64,000 bases of DNA, from NCBI GenBank assembly GCA_001770205.1, contig MEQL01000025.1, positions 1 through 64,000 on the forward strand, in the 5' to 3' direction. Under the pieces are notes generated by a model. It did no database searches. It saw only the letters and a program-made list of their open reading frames with translations, and had not been told where the DNA came from. A program made the position numbers and the translations under genes. Below, piece by piece: positions 17,264 through 26,950 of the stretch (position 1 is the stretch's first letter; each line of letters opens with the position of its first letter). Source of the stretch: Bdellovibrionales bacterium RIFOXYD12_FULL_39_22. Its GTDB lineage: Bacteria > Bdellovibrionota > Bacteriovoracia > Bacteriovoracales > Bacteriovoracaceae.

Positions 17264-17557
17264 CTAATTTTTAAAAAAAGATTCCGTTGGATAGTAGGCA
17301 CGATCATCTAGTTTGAAGGCCTCCAATTCAACATCTTGAGGATATTCACATGTAAAAGATAATTCTTGGGGATGAGTACGTGTGACTAAAAAGCGATGAC
17401 TGGGCCCTTTTGGTTTTATTTCAATCATCTCCTGTTGTGTGGAACCATCGCGAAATTGTCGTATCATTTGCGCCTGAACTTTCTGCCCTTCTTGTTTATT
17501 TATCTGCAAGTGCAAAAGAAAATATCGCTCATCCCATGTATAATCTAGCTTTTTCAT
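17264..17557 (-). CDS. small protein downstream of AmrS-type radical SAM gene
   Basis: The 97-aa protein has no signal peptide, is acidic/basic mixed and beta-strand-like (YFLLHLQINKQ, HRFLVTRTH, ELSFTCEYP). No family is recognised. It begins nine bases after the AmrS-type gene on the same strand, so it is almost certainly co-transcribed. The converging MMPL gene ends 21 bp away. Confidence 0.55.
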   Translation of the reverse strand: MKKLDYTWDERYFLLHLQINKQEGQKVQAQMIRQFRDGSTQQEMIEIKPKGPSHRFLVTRTHPQELSFTCEYPQDVELEAFKLDDRAYYPTESFFKN

Positions 17558-17566
17558 AATACCCCT

Positions 17567-18646
17567 CTAGCTCAAAACAATTGGAAGTTTATGGCCACAT
17601 CTGGTGCAGCAGCTCTCTGCAGAAAATGTCTCTTTAATGTAGGTAGATAGGCCGAAACGTTCAATTAAAAGTTCATGGCATTGTGGACAATAGGTATTTA
17701 GGCCAATGGCCTCAAAGGCATTGCCGACATAGGGATACATTACTCCCTTATCTAAAGCTCTATTTCTAGCACTCATCACATCTTCCAGTGGAGTTTGCTT
17801 TACATCCATATATTTGTAGTCTGGATGGAAACGTGTGAAATGAATTGGCGTAGTCGGTGCCAATTCTGATAAAATAAAATTAATCATCTTATCGTAATTA
17901 TCATTATTATTTGTAAGATCAGTCACAACTAAATTACTGATCTCATAGTGTATTCCGCTGCGATGAATTTGATTGGCATTATCCAAAACCGGCCGCAACC
18001 ATCCTTTTGTAAACTTAGTATAATATCCCTCATCCATGGCCTTTATAGAAATAGCAAATACATCAATAACCTCGACCAACATTTTGACCGCTTCTGGTGT
18101 TAGGAAAAATGCCGATTTAAAAAGATTTTTTAGCCCTCTTTTTTTTGCTTCCTTGGCAGTATCAATCACAAATTCAAACCATACTGCCGGATCGTTGTAT
18201 GTCCAGCTAAGAATTGGAATATTGTCTTCTAGTGCTTTTTCTATTACTTGCGCACTTGTGTACTCTTGAATGGTGTGCTCTGGCGTATATTGAAATTGTG
18301 AGTAGGTCCAATTTTGACAATAGTCACAATCTAAATTACACCCAAAATTCCCTAGAGATAAAATCTTGGCCCCAGGCATGTAATGAAAAACGGCCTCGGC
18401 CTCAATACGCTCTACTGTGACATGAGTGGCCTTGCCATAATTTTGAGTATAGAGAATTCCTTCAATATTTTTTCGAACTTTGCAAAAACCAACATGGCCT
18501 TTCGCAATTTTACACTTTCTTGGACAAACCAAACACTGCACTTTGTTATCGGCCAACTTATCATACAAATACGCCTCTTTTCTGGTATCGTTCCACACTT
18601 TATGTAAATCGTAACGAACGACATCTTCACTATAAGGATTGCTCAA
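17567..18646 (-). CDS. AmrS-type radical SAM enzyme (AmmeMemoRadiSam family)
   Basis: The 359-aa protein has the N-terminal CLVCPRKCKI...GFC cysteine motif. The radical SAM cluster GCNLDCDYCQN (CxxxCxxC) lies near residue 107. A C-terminal zinc-ribbon-like CPQC...CTRC pair is present. These match the AmmeMemoRadiSam system radical SAM enzyme family, related to pyruvate-formate-lyase activating enzymes. The start is TTG with AAGGAG seven bases before it. The family's partners AMMECR1 and Memo are not beside it; only the 97-aa protein is. Its biochemical role is unknown, and a glycyl-radical activase function is not supported by a neighbouring glycyl-radical enzyme. Confidence 0.8.
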   Translation of the reverse strand: MSNPYSEDVVRYDLHKVWNDTRKEAYLYDKLADNKVQCLVCPRKCKIAKGHVGFCKVRKNIEGILYTQNYGKATHVTVERIEAEAVFHYMPGAKILSLGNFGCNLDCDYCQNWTYSQFQYTPEHTIQEYTSAQVIEKALEDNIPILSWTYNDPAVWFEFVIDTAKEAKKRGLKNLFKSAFFLTPEAVKMLVEVIDVFAISIKAMDEGYYTKFTKGWLRPVLDNANQIHRSGIHYEISNLVVTDLTNNNDNYDKMINFILSELAPTTPIHFTRFHPDYKYMDVKQTPLEDVMSARNRALDKGVMYPYVGNAFEAIGLNTYCPQCHELLIERFGLSTYIKETFSAESCCTRCGHKLPIVLS

Positions 18647-18824
18647 TTTTCACTCCTTTAATCATGTCTGCTGTCATAACTCGGCCATGGTTGAGTAATA
18701 CGATACTTCATCCTCTACAAAGAGGCCACTTTCTAGACGCCGCTTTAAATTAATGTAAAACGTTTAAACCTCATTTAAGAAAAGGAACAAAAACGCCGAA
18801 AAGGGAAAGGCGGAGGTTATTACT

Positions 18825-20243
18825 ATGCCCAATATAATCGATATATTTAATAAAAAACAATCACTGCTTTTTGGCATTTTAGTTGCTTTGTTATTTTCTT
18901 ACTCTTGCTCCTTGGCCCCCCTTAATCGGACACCCGCCAATGAAGGCCAAACATTCTCTTCTTTGGCCACCTTTGGAGCGGAATTTACATTTACCAATCG
19001 GGACATTATTCGCGAAAGCTCTATCTCATACGATCAAGTGCGGCCCATACGCAAAAAGGCCAAAGATGATCTAATCGCTACTATTTTAAAAAGTTGTGAT
19101 GGATGCTACCTGGACAAAAACTTCATCTATTACCCAAACGGAATCTGGATTGATGTCTCCCTGGATCCTTCAGTAGTAGAAGTCAGAATGAAACCAGTGA
19201 CGGTGGAAGAGTTTGAGCATTTTGCACCAACATTGCAAAAAGATCTCTTTGAAAATGCCAAAAACTTAGGACTTTTACCTGATCCAGAATATGGCGGCGG
19301 CCATATTCATATTGGATTGGAATCTGCTTTTGAAAATGATGATCTTTTATTCCGCAACTTTATGGTAGATTTTTTTAATCATCCTGAAATAGCATCTGGC
19401 ATATGGAAAGAGGACCTGCTCAACGCTCCACATCTAACCAAGCTACCTAACGAAAAAATTAATCGCTTCATTGAGCTTGTGGAAACTTTTGATAATGGGA
19501 AATTAAATCTCTGGGACTTGCTGTGGGCCATAACCAACGAGGTATACGATGTAAACTTGGCCCCCAAATCATGGAGTGAAGATGCCTCTCCCGATAAATA
19601 CCAGGCCTTCAACATCAGACGCATTGTTGGTTCTTTTGCAAAAGAAGAAAAAACTGCAGAAATTAGATGCTCTAAAGCACAAAATGATGCGTTTGAATTT
19701 TTAGCGCAAATAAAACTTCTGCAAAATAGAATTAACTACCTCCGGCAACTCGGCCATCCTATCCGCCCGGTAATTTTAAAAAATCTTTCTCCTCAGCAAA
19801 AGGTAGATAACTATTTTGACTATATAACAGAAAGCGGCGGAAACTGGAGAATGTACAAAGAACTTCTTCATTCTGAATATAAACATCTAACTCCTGAGCA
19901 TGCCAGGAATGGAACATTATGGAAAAATGAAATGCTAAAAAAATTGGCGCAAACCAATATTGAATGGACGGAAATCTACCGCGAACTCAAAGGGGTCGAT
20001 ATTATCTCGGAAGATGTTTTAGAGGTAACAACTATTGCACTAAAAAATGCCAAGATAGAAACTATTGAGTATCAAGAACTCTCTACTATTTTTAATTATG
20101 GCCATTGGAAAAATGATTCCCTGGGAAAAAATATTGTAAACATGACAGAAAAAAAATTAGAAAATTATAACGCCTTCCCTCGAAAAATTATACGCTCTTG
20201 TCTTGGTGCCTTGATGAATTTAATTTGGCCAGTTTCTAAATAG
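18825..20243 (+). CDS. lipoprotein with possible amidoligase-like domain
   Basis: The 472-aa protein has a lipobox (SYSC, Cys28) after a hydrophobic segment, and GGAGG about nine bases before the ATG. Residues 45-200 contain AEFTFTN, SVVEVRMKPV and GGGHIHIG. The order of a glutamate-containing strand, an acidic E-V-R-M strand and GGxHxHxG recalls amidoligase (glutamine synthetase-like) enzymes, and I infer a tentative relationship. The C-terminal half is helical with no known domain. If correct, it would be a lipid-anchored peptide- or polymer-modifying ligase outside the cytoplasm. That is odd because ATP is absent there, so a binding or degenerate role is equally likely. Confidence 0.45.
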   Translation: MPNIIDIFNKKQSLLFGILVALLFSYSCSLAPLNRTPANEGQTFSSLATFGAEFTFTNRDIIRESSISYDQVRPIRKKAKDDLIATILKSCDGCYLDKNFIYYPNGIWIDVSLDPSVVEVRMKPVTVEEFEHFAPTLQKDLFENAKNLGLLPDPEYGGGHIHIGLESAFENDDLLFRNFMVDFFNHPEIASGIWKEDLLNAPHLTKLPNEKINRFIELVETFDNGKLNLWDLLWAITNEVYDVNLAPKSWSEDASPDKYQAFNIRRIVGSFAKEEKTAEIRCSKAQNDAFEFLAQIKLLQNRINYLRQLGHPIRPVILKNLSPQQKVDNYFDYITESGGNWRMYKELLHSEYKHLTPEHARNGTLWKNEMLKKLAQTNIEWTEIYRELKGVDIISEDVLEVTTIALKNAKIETIEYQELSTIFNYGHWKNDSLGKNIVNMTEKKLENYNAFPRKIIRSCLGALMNLIWPVSK

Positions 20244-20330
20244 ACACTCCTTAGATGATATTTGTAAACTTTAATTAAATTACTCCGAGTAGCTCAACAC
20301 AAAAAAATTCTATCCGCAGGAGCACCCGTT

Positions 20331-22118
20331 ATGTCCATCTCTTTTGCCTCTCTTAAATTTGATAAAAAAATCTTAATCCTTTTTTTCATTTCCACACTAT
20401 CGTTAGTAATTGCGATGGGAATCATCTCTTACCTAAACGCTAAAAAAGCAATCTATGCTCAAGTAGAGGAAAAACTAAACTACCAAGTTCGGGCACTGCG
20501 TGACTCTTTTGAGACAAAATTTGCTAATATTCCCCAGGAACTTACTAAGGCAAAAGATATTGCCGAACGCTCTGTTATGCAACAAGCAAAAATCATCAAC
20601 GATTTCATCTTAAAATATAACCTCACTAACAACGAGGAGGAATTAAAAAATTTATTGTCCAAATTTGCCGTAGGACAAACTGGCTACGTTTACATTTTGG
20701 ACTACCAGGGAAATTATGTACTCAGCAGCAAACGCGCATCCGATGGCAAAAACATTTGGAATGTGCAAGATGCTAATGGAGATTTTGTCATTCAGAAAAT
20801 TGTGGCCGCAGGCAAGGCCTTAAAAAATGCGGAATTTACAACCATCTCCTATCCCTGGAAAAATCAAGGAGAGACCAATGCACGTGATAAAGTGGCCGCT
20901 CTTTTTCACATCCCTGAAAAAAATTGGGTGGTAGGGGCATCGGCCTACTACGATGATTTAATAGATTTCACTATGGAAAAAAAGCTTTCTGATGATTTCA
21001 AGACGGCAATTCAAAAAGAGCCGGTGGGAAAAACTGGTTACGCCTACGTCATGAACTCCAAGGGAGACTTAATTATCCATCCAAAACAAGAGGGCACAAA
21101 TATTTCACAATTCCCTTTCATTCAACAAATCTGCAAAGAGAAAGAGGGTTTTATTAGCTATGACTGGGAAGGATCAAAAAAGATTGTCTCATATGTTTAT
21201 TTAAAAGATAAAGATTATATCATTGCCGCCGGCAGTTACTTACGCGACTTTACCGATGAATTGCAGGCCATCTTTATTTCTACTATCGCCTCTATCATTG
21301 TGGCACTATTGCTGGTGGCGGTTATCTCCTGGTATATAAAAGTCTTTATAAAAAAACTTTCTACCGATCTAATCCATAGCTCTCAGAAAATCAAAAATAA
21401 TTCCAATCAAATTTCTACTGGAAATCAAGACTTGGCATCTCGCACTCAAGAGCAGGCCTCAGCATTAGAGGAAACGGCCGCGACACTAGAAGAGATTACC
21501 TCTACAATAAAACAAACTTCTGAAAATGCAGGACTGGCATCTAATCTAGTGGTCGATTCCGAACAAAAAGCATTAAGCGGAGGAGCTCTTTCGCTGTCTG
21601 TGGAAAAAGCAATGAATGAAATCTCTGACAGTAGTCAAAAAATAGTGGATATTACCAACTTAGTAGATGAAATTGCCTTTCAAACAAATATTTTGGCCAT
21701 CAATGCGGCCATCGAAGCGGCAAAGGCCGGAGAGTCTGGAAAGGGATTTGCTGTCGTTGCAATAGAAGTTCGCGATTTAGCACAACGTGCTTCTAGCGCT
21801 GCCACTGATATTAAAAATTTAATTGACTCCAACATGTTAAAAATTAAAGATGGCTCTTCATTGGTGGCCCAAAACTCACTACAGTTGAAGGATATTGAAT
21901 CCAGTGTAAAAAAAGTGGCAGAAATTATGGCCGACATTTCTAAGGCGACCAAAGAGCAATCGTCTGCTATTGAAGAAATAAATAAAGCGGTAACGGAACT
22001 AGACTCCGTTACTCAACAAAACTCTTCTTTAGTTGAACAAGTTGCTACCAACTCTCAGGGACTATCCGGTGAGGCCGATGAAATGAATCGTTTAATTTTA
22101 GATAATTTTTCCACTTAA
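20331..22118 (+). CDS. methyl-accepting chemotaxis protein (double Cache)
   Basis: The 595-aa receptor has TM1 at about 14-34 and a periplasmic region with two Cache-like PAS domains ([11 protein letters not shown] and [11 protein letters not shown] mark their starts). TM2 is at about 305-330, followed by a cytoplasmic coiled coil. No clear HAMP domain follows TM2. The tip [21 protein letters not shown] (partial), near residue 446, matches the canonical kinase-binding hairpin. GGAG about 10 bases before the ATG supports the start. Cache domains usually bind small metabolites such as amino or organic acids. No CheA/CheW genes are present in the window. Confidence 0.9.
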   Translation: MSISFASLKFDKKILILFFISTLSLVIAMGIISYLNAKKAIYAQVEEKLNYQVRALRDSFETKFANIPQELTKAKDIAERSVMQQAKIINDFILKYNLTNNEEELKNLLSKFAVGQTGYVYILDYQGNYVLSSKRASDGKNIWNVQDANGDFVIQKIVAAGKALKNAEFTTISYPWKNQGETNARDKVAALFHIPEKNWVVGASAYYDDLIDFTMEKKLSDDFKTAIQKEPVGKTGYAYVMNSKGDLIIHPKQEGTNISQFPFIQQICKEKEGFISYDWEGSKKIVSYVYLKDKDYIIAAGSYLRDFTDELQAIFISTIASIIVALLLVAVISWYIKVFIKKLSTDLIHSSQKIKNNSNQISTGNQDLASRTQEQASALEETAATLEEITSTIKQTSENAGLASNLVVDSEQKALSGGALSLSVEKAMNEISDSSQKIVDITNLVDEIAFQTNILAINAAIEAAKAGESGKGFAVVAIEVRDLAQRASSAATDIKNLIDSNMLKIKDGSSLVAQNSLQLKDIESSVKKVAEIMADISKATKEQSSAIEEINKAVTELDSVTQQNSSLVEQVATNSQGLSGEADEMNRLILDNFST

Positions 22119-22218
22119 ATTTATTAATTTGATCCTACTTCCGCTACTTCTTACTTAATTTTATGGCCATGATTCCGATAGGATTGCACACAACAAAAAA
22201 CAGTATCTCAATTTAATT

Positions 22219-23376
22219 ATGAGTATTTTGGCAAGAGTTTTAATTATTGGCCCAATTGCAGAAGATCGCCAGGTACTTGCGCAGGCCATTTTTTCTCTTG
22301 GACATACTGTCATTGAAACATCTTCAGAAAAAGATGCTCTGCTTAAATTTAAAACGGTAAGGCCAGATTTAGTATTACTCTCCGTTGGGGCCGCCTGCCC
22401 CGAGCATTTTGAAATTCTTGATTACATTAAATATGATGTCTCTTCTCACAACATCTCCGTAATTGTAATCTCTGATGGTGCGGACATTTCCAGCATTGTA
22501 AAGAGCATTGAAATGGGAGCTGATGATTACCTAACCCGGCCAGTGCAGGCCCCAATTCTTAAGGCAAAAGTCAACGCCTCGATTGAAAAAAAATTACTTC
22601 GCGATCGCGATGAGAACTATCGTAATCAAATTGAATTATACCTTGAAGAAGTAAAAGATAAAAATGCGCAAGTACAAAGTCTTTTGCGAGTTTTAACTCA
22701 CGATATAGCCAATCCGTTAACTATCATTCAAGGCAATATTTCTATTGCTCACTCCAATTTCAAAAACAAAAAAGAACTTTCTGAAAAATATTTTGAAAAG
22801 ATTGAGCGAGCTACACAAAACATTGCCGACATTCTTCAACACGTTCGCCAGATGCAGGCCATTGAAAGTGGGAAATTAACCGTCAAACTTGGCCCTGTAG
22901 ATATTGGGGAGGCCATCGGGGATGGCCTCTTTACTTTCAAAGAAAAACTAGATGCTAAGAAAGTTTCATTGGTGGTGGAAAATCAATTGCCAGCAGATAG
23001 AAAAATAATGGCCGAAAAAATAAGTTTTAGTAATCAAGTTCTAAATAATTTAATTTCTAACGCTATAAAATTTTCTGCAGAAAATAATATCATTACTATC
23101 TGTGCTAAAGAGGTTGAACATAATTTTGTGCAAATCAATATCTGCGATCAAGGTATTGGCATACCCACTACTTTGTTAAGCAATATTTTCATGCCTAATA
23201 AAAAAACCTCTCGAAAGGGAACGGCCGGCGAAGAAGGAACTGGTTTTGGAATGCCTCTAGTAAAAACCTACATCGAGCGTTATGGCGGCTCTATTGAAAT
23301 CAAGAGCAAAACCATTGATGAATTTCCTGATTCTCACGGGACAGAGGTTATTCTCAAATTAAAAAGGGCAATATGA
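22219..23376 (+). CDS. pseudoreceiver-histidine kinase hybrid
   Basis: The 385-aa protein begins with a receiver-like domain (residues 1-130). The phospho-acceptor position (PDLVLLS) is Ser, not Asp, and the conserved Lys is Arg (LTRP), so it is likely a pseudoreceiver. HisKA with the H-box THDIANPL (about residue 160) follows. HATPase boxes (QVLNNLISNAIKFS, DQGIGIP, GTGFGMPLVK) come next. No membrane segments are present, so it is cytoplasmic. Its stop overlaps the start of the next gene (ATGA), making the two translationally coupled. The pseudoreceiver may sense a ligand or partner rather than be phosphorylated. Confidence 0.8.
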   Translation: MSILARVLIIGPIAEDRQVLAQAIFSLGHTVIETSSEKDALLKFKTVRPDLVLLSVGAACPEHFEILDYIKYDVSSHNISVIVISDGADISSIVKSIEMGADDYLTRPVQAPILKAKVNASIEKKLLRDRDENYRNQIELYLEEVKDKNAQVQSLLRVLTHDIANPLTIIQGNISIAHSNFKNKKELSEKYFEKIERATQNIADILQHVRQMQAIESGKLTVKLGPVDIGEAIGDGLFTFKEKLDAKKVSLVVENQLPADRKIMAEKISFSNQVLNNLISNAIKFSAENNIITICAKEVEHNFVQINICDQGIGIPTTLLSNIFMPNKKTSRKGTAGEEGTGFGMPLVKTYIERYGGSIEIKSKTIDEFPDSHGTEVILKLKRAI

Positions 23377-24089
23377 CAACAACCTCAGAAGATAGCATTT
23401 TGCGTTTTAGATATACTTTCAAAATCCATGATAGCGATCGCGTCGTCGACTATCAATTTGCCCTTAACAGTAAAACCCTACTTTTCATCCCACAAGAAAC
23501 CGGCCCTGCAAAACTTTCTTCGTGGGCCGATCTCACTTTTTGCCAATGCTCCAATTGCCCCTTAGATAGTAAAAAAATTTCTCAGTGTCCAATTGCTTCC
23601 AACATAAATAATCTCGTCTATTCTTTTAATGATTTTCGCTCATACCAGAAGGCCACAATCATTGTCTCAACTCCCGAGAGAAAGTATTTCACAGAAGACT
23701 CTGTGCAAATTGGTCTCTTCTCTATTTTTGGAGTTATAATGGCAACAAGTGGTTGTCCGCACATGAATTTCTTGCGGCCGATGGCCCGCTTTCATCTACC
23801 TTTTGCTACTGTAGAAGAGACAATTTTTCGCTCTACCTCTACTTTTTTACTTAGAGAATATTTAATAAAGAAAACACAAAACAGTAAGCATGAAATTTCT
23901 TTGGATAATATGGCCGACCTCTATAAGAGTGTAGAATTAGTCAACGACGGAATTCTAAAACGCATTCACAGCATTGCCATCGCCGATGCCGACCAAAATG
24001 CACTTGTTATTTTAAACAGTTTTGCTCAAATCATCGGGATGGAATCAGAAAATGACTATTCAGAATTAACAAAAATATTTTTCCCCTGA
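23373..24089 (+). CDS. cysteine-motif protein coupled to histidine kinase, unknown function
   Basis: The 238-aa protein has an N-terminal beta-rich region followed by CxCxxCPLDSKKISQCPIA near residues 53-73. The signature GVIMATSGCPHMNFLRPMARFHLPF and VEET follows in the second half (residue run shown only in part). I believe this is a conserved domain of unknown function seen in delta/Bdellovibrio-type genomes, but I cannot name it securely. The four cysteines could bind metal or an iron-sulphur cluster. The ATGA overlap with the kinase gene implies stoichiometric production, so it is a likely input or output partner. It ends one base before the convergent PAS kinase gene. Confidence 0.6.
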   Translation: MTTTSEDSILRFRYTFKIHDSDRVVDYQFALNSKTLLFIPQETGPAKLSSWADLTFCQCSNCPLDSKKISQCPIASNINNLVYSFNDFRSYQKATIIVSTPERKYFTEDSVQIGLFSIFGVIMATSGCPHMNFLRPMARFHLPFATVEETIFRSTSTFLLREYLIKKTQNSKHEISLDNMADLYKSVELVNDGILKRIHSIAIADADQNALVILNSFAQIIGMESENDYSELTKIFFP

Positions 24090-26036
24090 TCAACTAACAG
24101 CCGGAAGTTTTATCTCAAAAACTGGCCCACCTGTGGAAGCATTATAGACTCTCATTTCTCCTCCATGATCGGCCACAATACCATGACTTACCGAAAGGCC
24201 CAGCCCTGTTCCTTTTCCAATTGGTTTTGTGGTGAAAAAGGGTTCCATCACTTTATCTATAATATCAGGCGCAATATTTGGCCCACTATTGTGAATATGT
24301 AGAACAATCCATCTCTTAATTATGACTTCATTTTCACCCATGCGCTGTTTATCATTTTCCACCAGAACATCCACCACAAAATCTCCTCCTCCCAACTCCT
24401 CCATGGCATCTACCGCATTATTGGCCAAATTTAAAAATACCTGGGAAAGCTCATTGGCATTACCCCAAATGGCCGGCAGAGCACTCTCTCCCTCTAATCG
24501 AAAATTAATTTTGTTCTTAATAAAACGGGGACGCACTAACTCCACAGCATCATGGATTGCCGCTAATATATCAAATTCTCCCTTTTGCGCAGATTTTCTG
24601 CGTGAAAAGGCCAACAGGCCACTAACAATCTCCGAAATTCGCGTGGCCTGCTTAACAATTCGAGTCATATATTTTTCAACATAATCAGGAATCACCCCTG
24701 GATTAGTTGCTTCACTCTCTCGAAGACGTCCTAAAACATATTGTGCACCTGCAATGATCACGCCGTTGGGATTGTTGATCTCATGGGCAACTCCTCCTGC
24801 TAACTCTCCTACCGCCGCCAGTTTGGATGATTGCAACAACTGCTTATTTGACTCTTCTAATTTCTTTCTCTCTACATTCAGTTGAGAAGTAAGTTGTTGA
24901 TTAAAATTTTGCAAAGTATCTTGTGCTTTTTTTTCATTGGTAATATCGCTATACTGCACAATAATAGCAATGACGCCCTTATCCTTATCTCGCAATAAAT
25001 GGGCAGTGCAAGCATAACTGCGTCGCCCCCCTCCTCCCTGTGCCTCGATCTCCACATCTTCCGTTTGAAATGATAAGGTTGAAAGTAATCTATCCACAAT
25101 GGCCGCTAGTCGTTCATGGCCAGACTCAAAGACAGAAAGTCCCTGCCCGACCAAGTCAGAGGTAGAAATACCTCCAAAAATCTCAAGAATATATTTGTTA
25201 ACCAGAACTACTTTTTTATCTGCAGACAACATTATGACTCCGGTCAATAGGCCATCAAAAATTGCCTGAAGGGTGTCCTTGGTGCTAATTAATTGATCTT
25301 CACGCTGTTCCAATTCTTTCATCAGATTATCAAAGTTACTCAAATAAAAATTGCTCTCTAGGCCAATCCCGGGCAGCGTTAAAGGATGCGTAGAATCAAG
25401 GTCTCTTCTATTTTCTAAAACCAAAGCAATTTTTTCCACAAAGTAAGAAAGATGGGTATCGACAAATATCAAAGTTCCCAGCAAAAAAATAAATGCCGTG
25501 ATAAATAAAACCACAAACAAAGCAAAAAGATCCCTAATCAACGTGTAAACCGGCGCGTAAGAGATCCCCACCTCTAAGGCCTCTGCTTCATTGTTAAATT
25601 TTCCCAAAGCTAAGTGAAGTCTATACTTGGCCTCCGAAAGATTTAATACCTTAGGCCGCAGAATCTGCTTGGCCACTTGTGAATGGCCGGCAATATCTAT
25701 TTGCCTTAATCCTTTTTGAAATTTAACCGAAACCTCAATGCCTGATCTCGCTACCACGATGCCGTTTCGAAAATATTTTGCCCACATCACCAATTTATTA
25801 TTTTGCAACATTGATACGGCCAATTCTGGGGAAAGCGAATGTAGCTCATCTTGGTAAGATATGGTGGCCAACTCCAAGGCAAGTCGATCCACTGCTTCTT
25901 CTGCTAATTTTTTTTGCTGCATGAAACTTATCGACATGGAAGGAAACAAAATGGCAGCGCAGACTGAGGCAAAGATCAAAGTTTTGAGATAACCAGACGG
26001 CCAAACAAATCGCCTTGCACTAATTGTTCTCTTCAT
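24090..26036 (-). CDS. membrane PAS sensor histidine kinase
   Basis: The 648-aa kinase has TM1 at about 17-38 and an extracytoplasmic sensor region to about 170. TM2 lies at about 172-200, and a HAMP-like linker and a PAS domain (AIFDGLLTGVIMLSADKKVVLVNK, in part) occupy about 250-370. A coiled coil and HisKA with ELAGGVAHEINNP (His about 418) follow. The HATPase has VFLNLANNAVDAM and the PFFTTKPIGKGTGLGLS lid. All kinase boxes are intact. No dedicated response regulator is adjacent on the same strand. It closes convergently against 23373-24089 with no gap. Confidence 0.88.
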   Translation of the reverse strand: MKRTISARRFVWPSGYLKTLIFASVCAAILFPSMSISFMQQKKLAEEAVDRLALELATISYQDELHSLSPELAVSMLQNNKLVMWAKYFRNGIVVARSGIEVSVKFQKGLRQIDIAGHSQVAKQILRPKVLNLSEAKYRLHLALGKFNNEAEALEVGISYAPVYTLIRDLFALFVVLFITAFIFLLGTLIFVDTHLSYFVEKIALVLENRRDLDSTHPLTLPGIGLESNFYLSNFDNLMKELEQREDQLISTKDTLQAIFDGLLTGVIMLSADKKVVLVNKYILEIFGGISTSDLVGQGLSVFESGHERLAAIVDRLLSTLSFQTEDVEIEAQGGGGRRSYACTAHLLRDKDKGVIAIIVQYSDITNEKKAQDTLQNFNQQLTSQLNVERKKLEESNKQLLQSSKLAAVGELAGGVAHEINNPNGVIIAGAQYVLGRLRESEATNPGVIPDYVEKYMTRIVKQATRISEIVSGLLAFSRRKSAQKGEFDILAAIHDAVELVRPRFIKNKINFRLEGESALPAIWGNANELSQVFLNLANNAVDAMEELGGGDFVVDVLVENDKQRMGENEVIIKRWIVLHIHNSGPNIAPDIIDKVMEPFFTTKPIGKGTGLGLSVSHGIVADHGGEMRVYNASTGGPVFEIKLPAVS

Positions 26037-26257
26037 TGTTTCACCTAGGCAGATTAAAACATACTAATATAAAATCAATACCTTATCACTTCCAGGTCTC
26101 ACCCCCTAAAGAGTGTGACAATCTTTATAACCTTCTGATTTTTATCAACTTCTCTTAAACTAATGCGACAAGCATGTCTCACTTTTTAATTATAAAATAA
26201 AAAAAATGGAACTTTTTTTTATTAATTCGTTGAATTTAAAGGATTCTATCTAATTGG

Positions 26258-26279
26258 CAATCCTATTGCAATAGGATTG
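26258..26279. promoter_or_regulatory. perfect 22-bp palindrome upstream of cytochrome operon
   Basis: Each half reads CAATCCTATTG inwards; symmetry is perfect about 26268/26269. It lies 54 bp before the ATG at 26333, in the 296-bp gap between the divergent PAS kinase and the cytochrome operon. It is probably an operator for a dimeric regulator. It does not match FNR or CRP consensus sites. Confidence 0.5.
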
Positions 26280-26332
26280 GCAGGACTTTTAGATTAATAA
26301 ACTTTTCTTAGATATTTTACCAAGGAGACTTT

Positions 26333-26950
26333 ATGAATGAAACACAGCACGCATCAAGTGAAAACTTCTCTCTGACTGACAAAATGGGCATCTTTATCGG
26401 CACCATCATTTTTCTTTTAATAATGCCACTCACCCTTTTAATTTCTTCCCTCCCTATAGCCATATTAAAAAATATAATTTCCAACAGTGTGATTATCATG
26501 TTTGGCGGTTTTTTTCTTATGCTCATTGGTGGGGCCGTATCACTGGTTATGTCACTTATTTTCGGGATCATCATCTCTTATACAATGAACAAAATTGATA
26601 AATTTATCAATGTCTCAGAATTTTTCTTCCGCTTAGTAAGAAATGATCGTCCATTCCAAAATAGCTCTTTTTCTAACACCGGCGCCTTGATTGGTGGAGC
26701 ACTCTCCATGATTGGACTAATTATCAAAGGTGGCGAACCCATTCACACTGTAACTGCCAAAATTGAACACCTCTTCCCGGCCCCATTAATATTGAGCTTA
26801 GGTGATATCGTGACTTTAAACTTTGCTCATGGATATGCGGTGGCCACTGGCTTTCTAACTATTGGTTTACTATTCCTTATCGCTGGTGTAGCATCTGGCA
26901 GTATCACAGGTATCATTTTCGATAGATTATCTCACAAAAAACATGAGTAG
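26333..26950 (+). CDS. polytopic membrane protein in cytochrome operon
   Basis: The 205-aa protein has about four hydrophobic helices (residues 18-50, 55-90, 113-132 and 160-195). A strong AAGGAG seven bases before the ATG supports the start. No family is recognised. The GGFFLMLIGGAVSLV and GYAVATGFLTIGLLFLIAGVASGS stretches resemble small membrane subunits. The stop overlaps the start of the pentahaem/cytochrome b gene by 8 bp, so it is probably a partner or assembly subunit of that complex. Confidence 0.65.
   Translation: MNETQHASSENFSLTDKMGIFIGTIIFLLIMPLTLLISSLPIAILKNIISNSVIIMFGGFFLMLIGGAVSLVMSLIFGIIISYTMNKIDKFINVSEFFFRLVRNDRPFQNSSFSNTGALIGGALSMIGLIIKGGEPIHTVTAKIEHLFPAPLILSLGDIVTLNFAHGYAVATGFLTIGLLFLIAGVASGSITGIIFDRLSHKKHE

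Noticed and set aside
20244-22218. Shared half-site (AGGATTG) at 22175-22190 resembling the 26258 palindrome
   Set aside because: Only one half is present and no second copy pairs with it, so it is likely chance.
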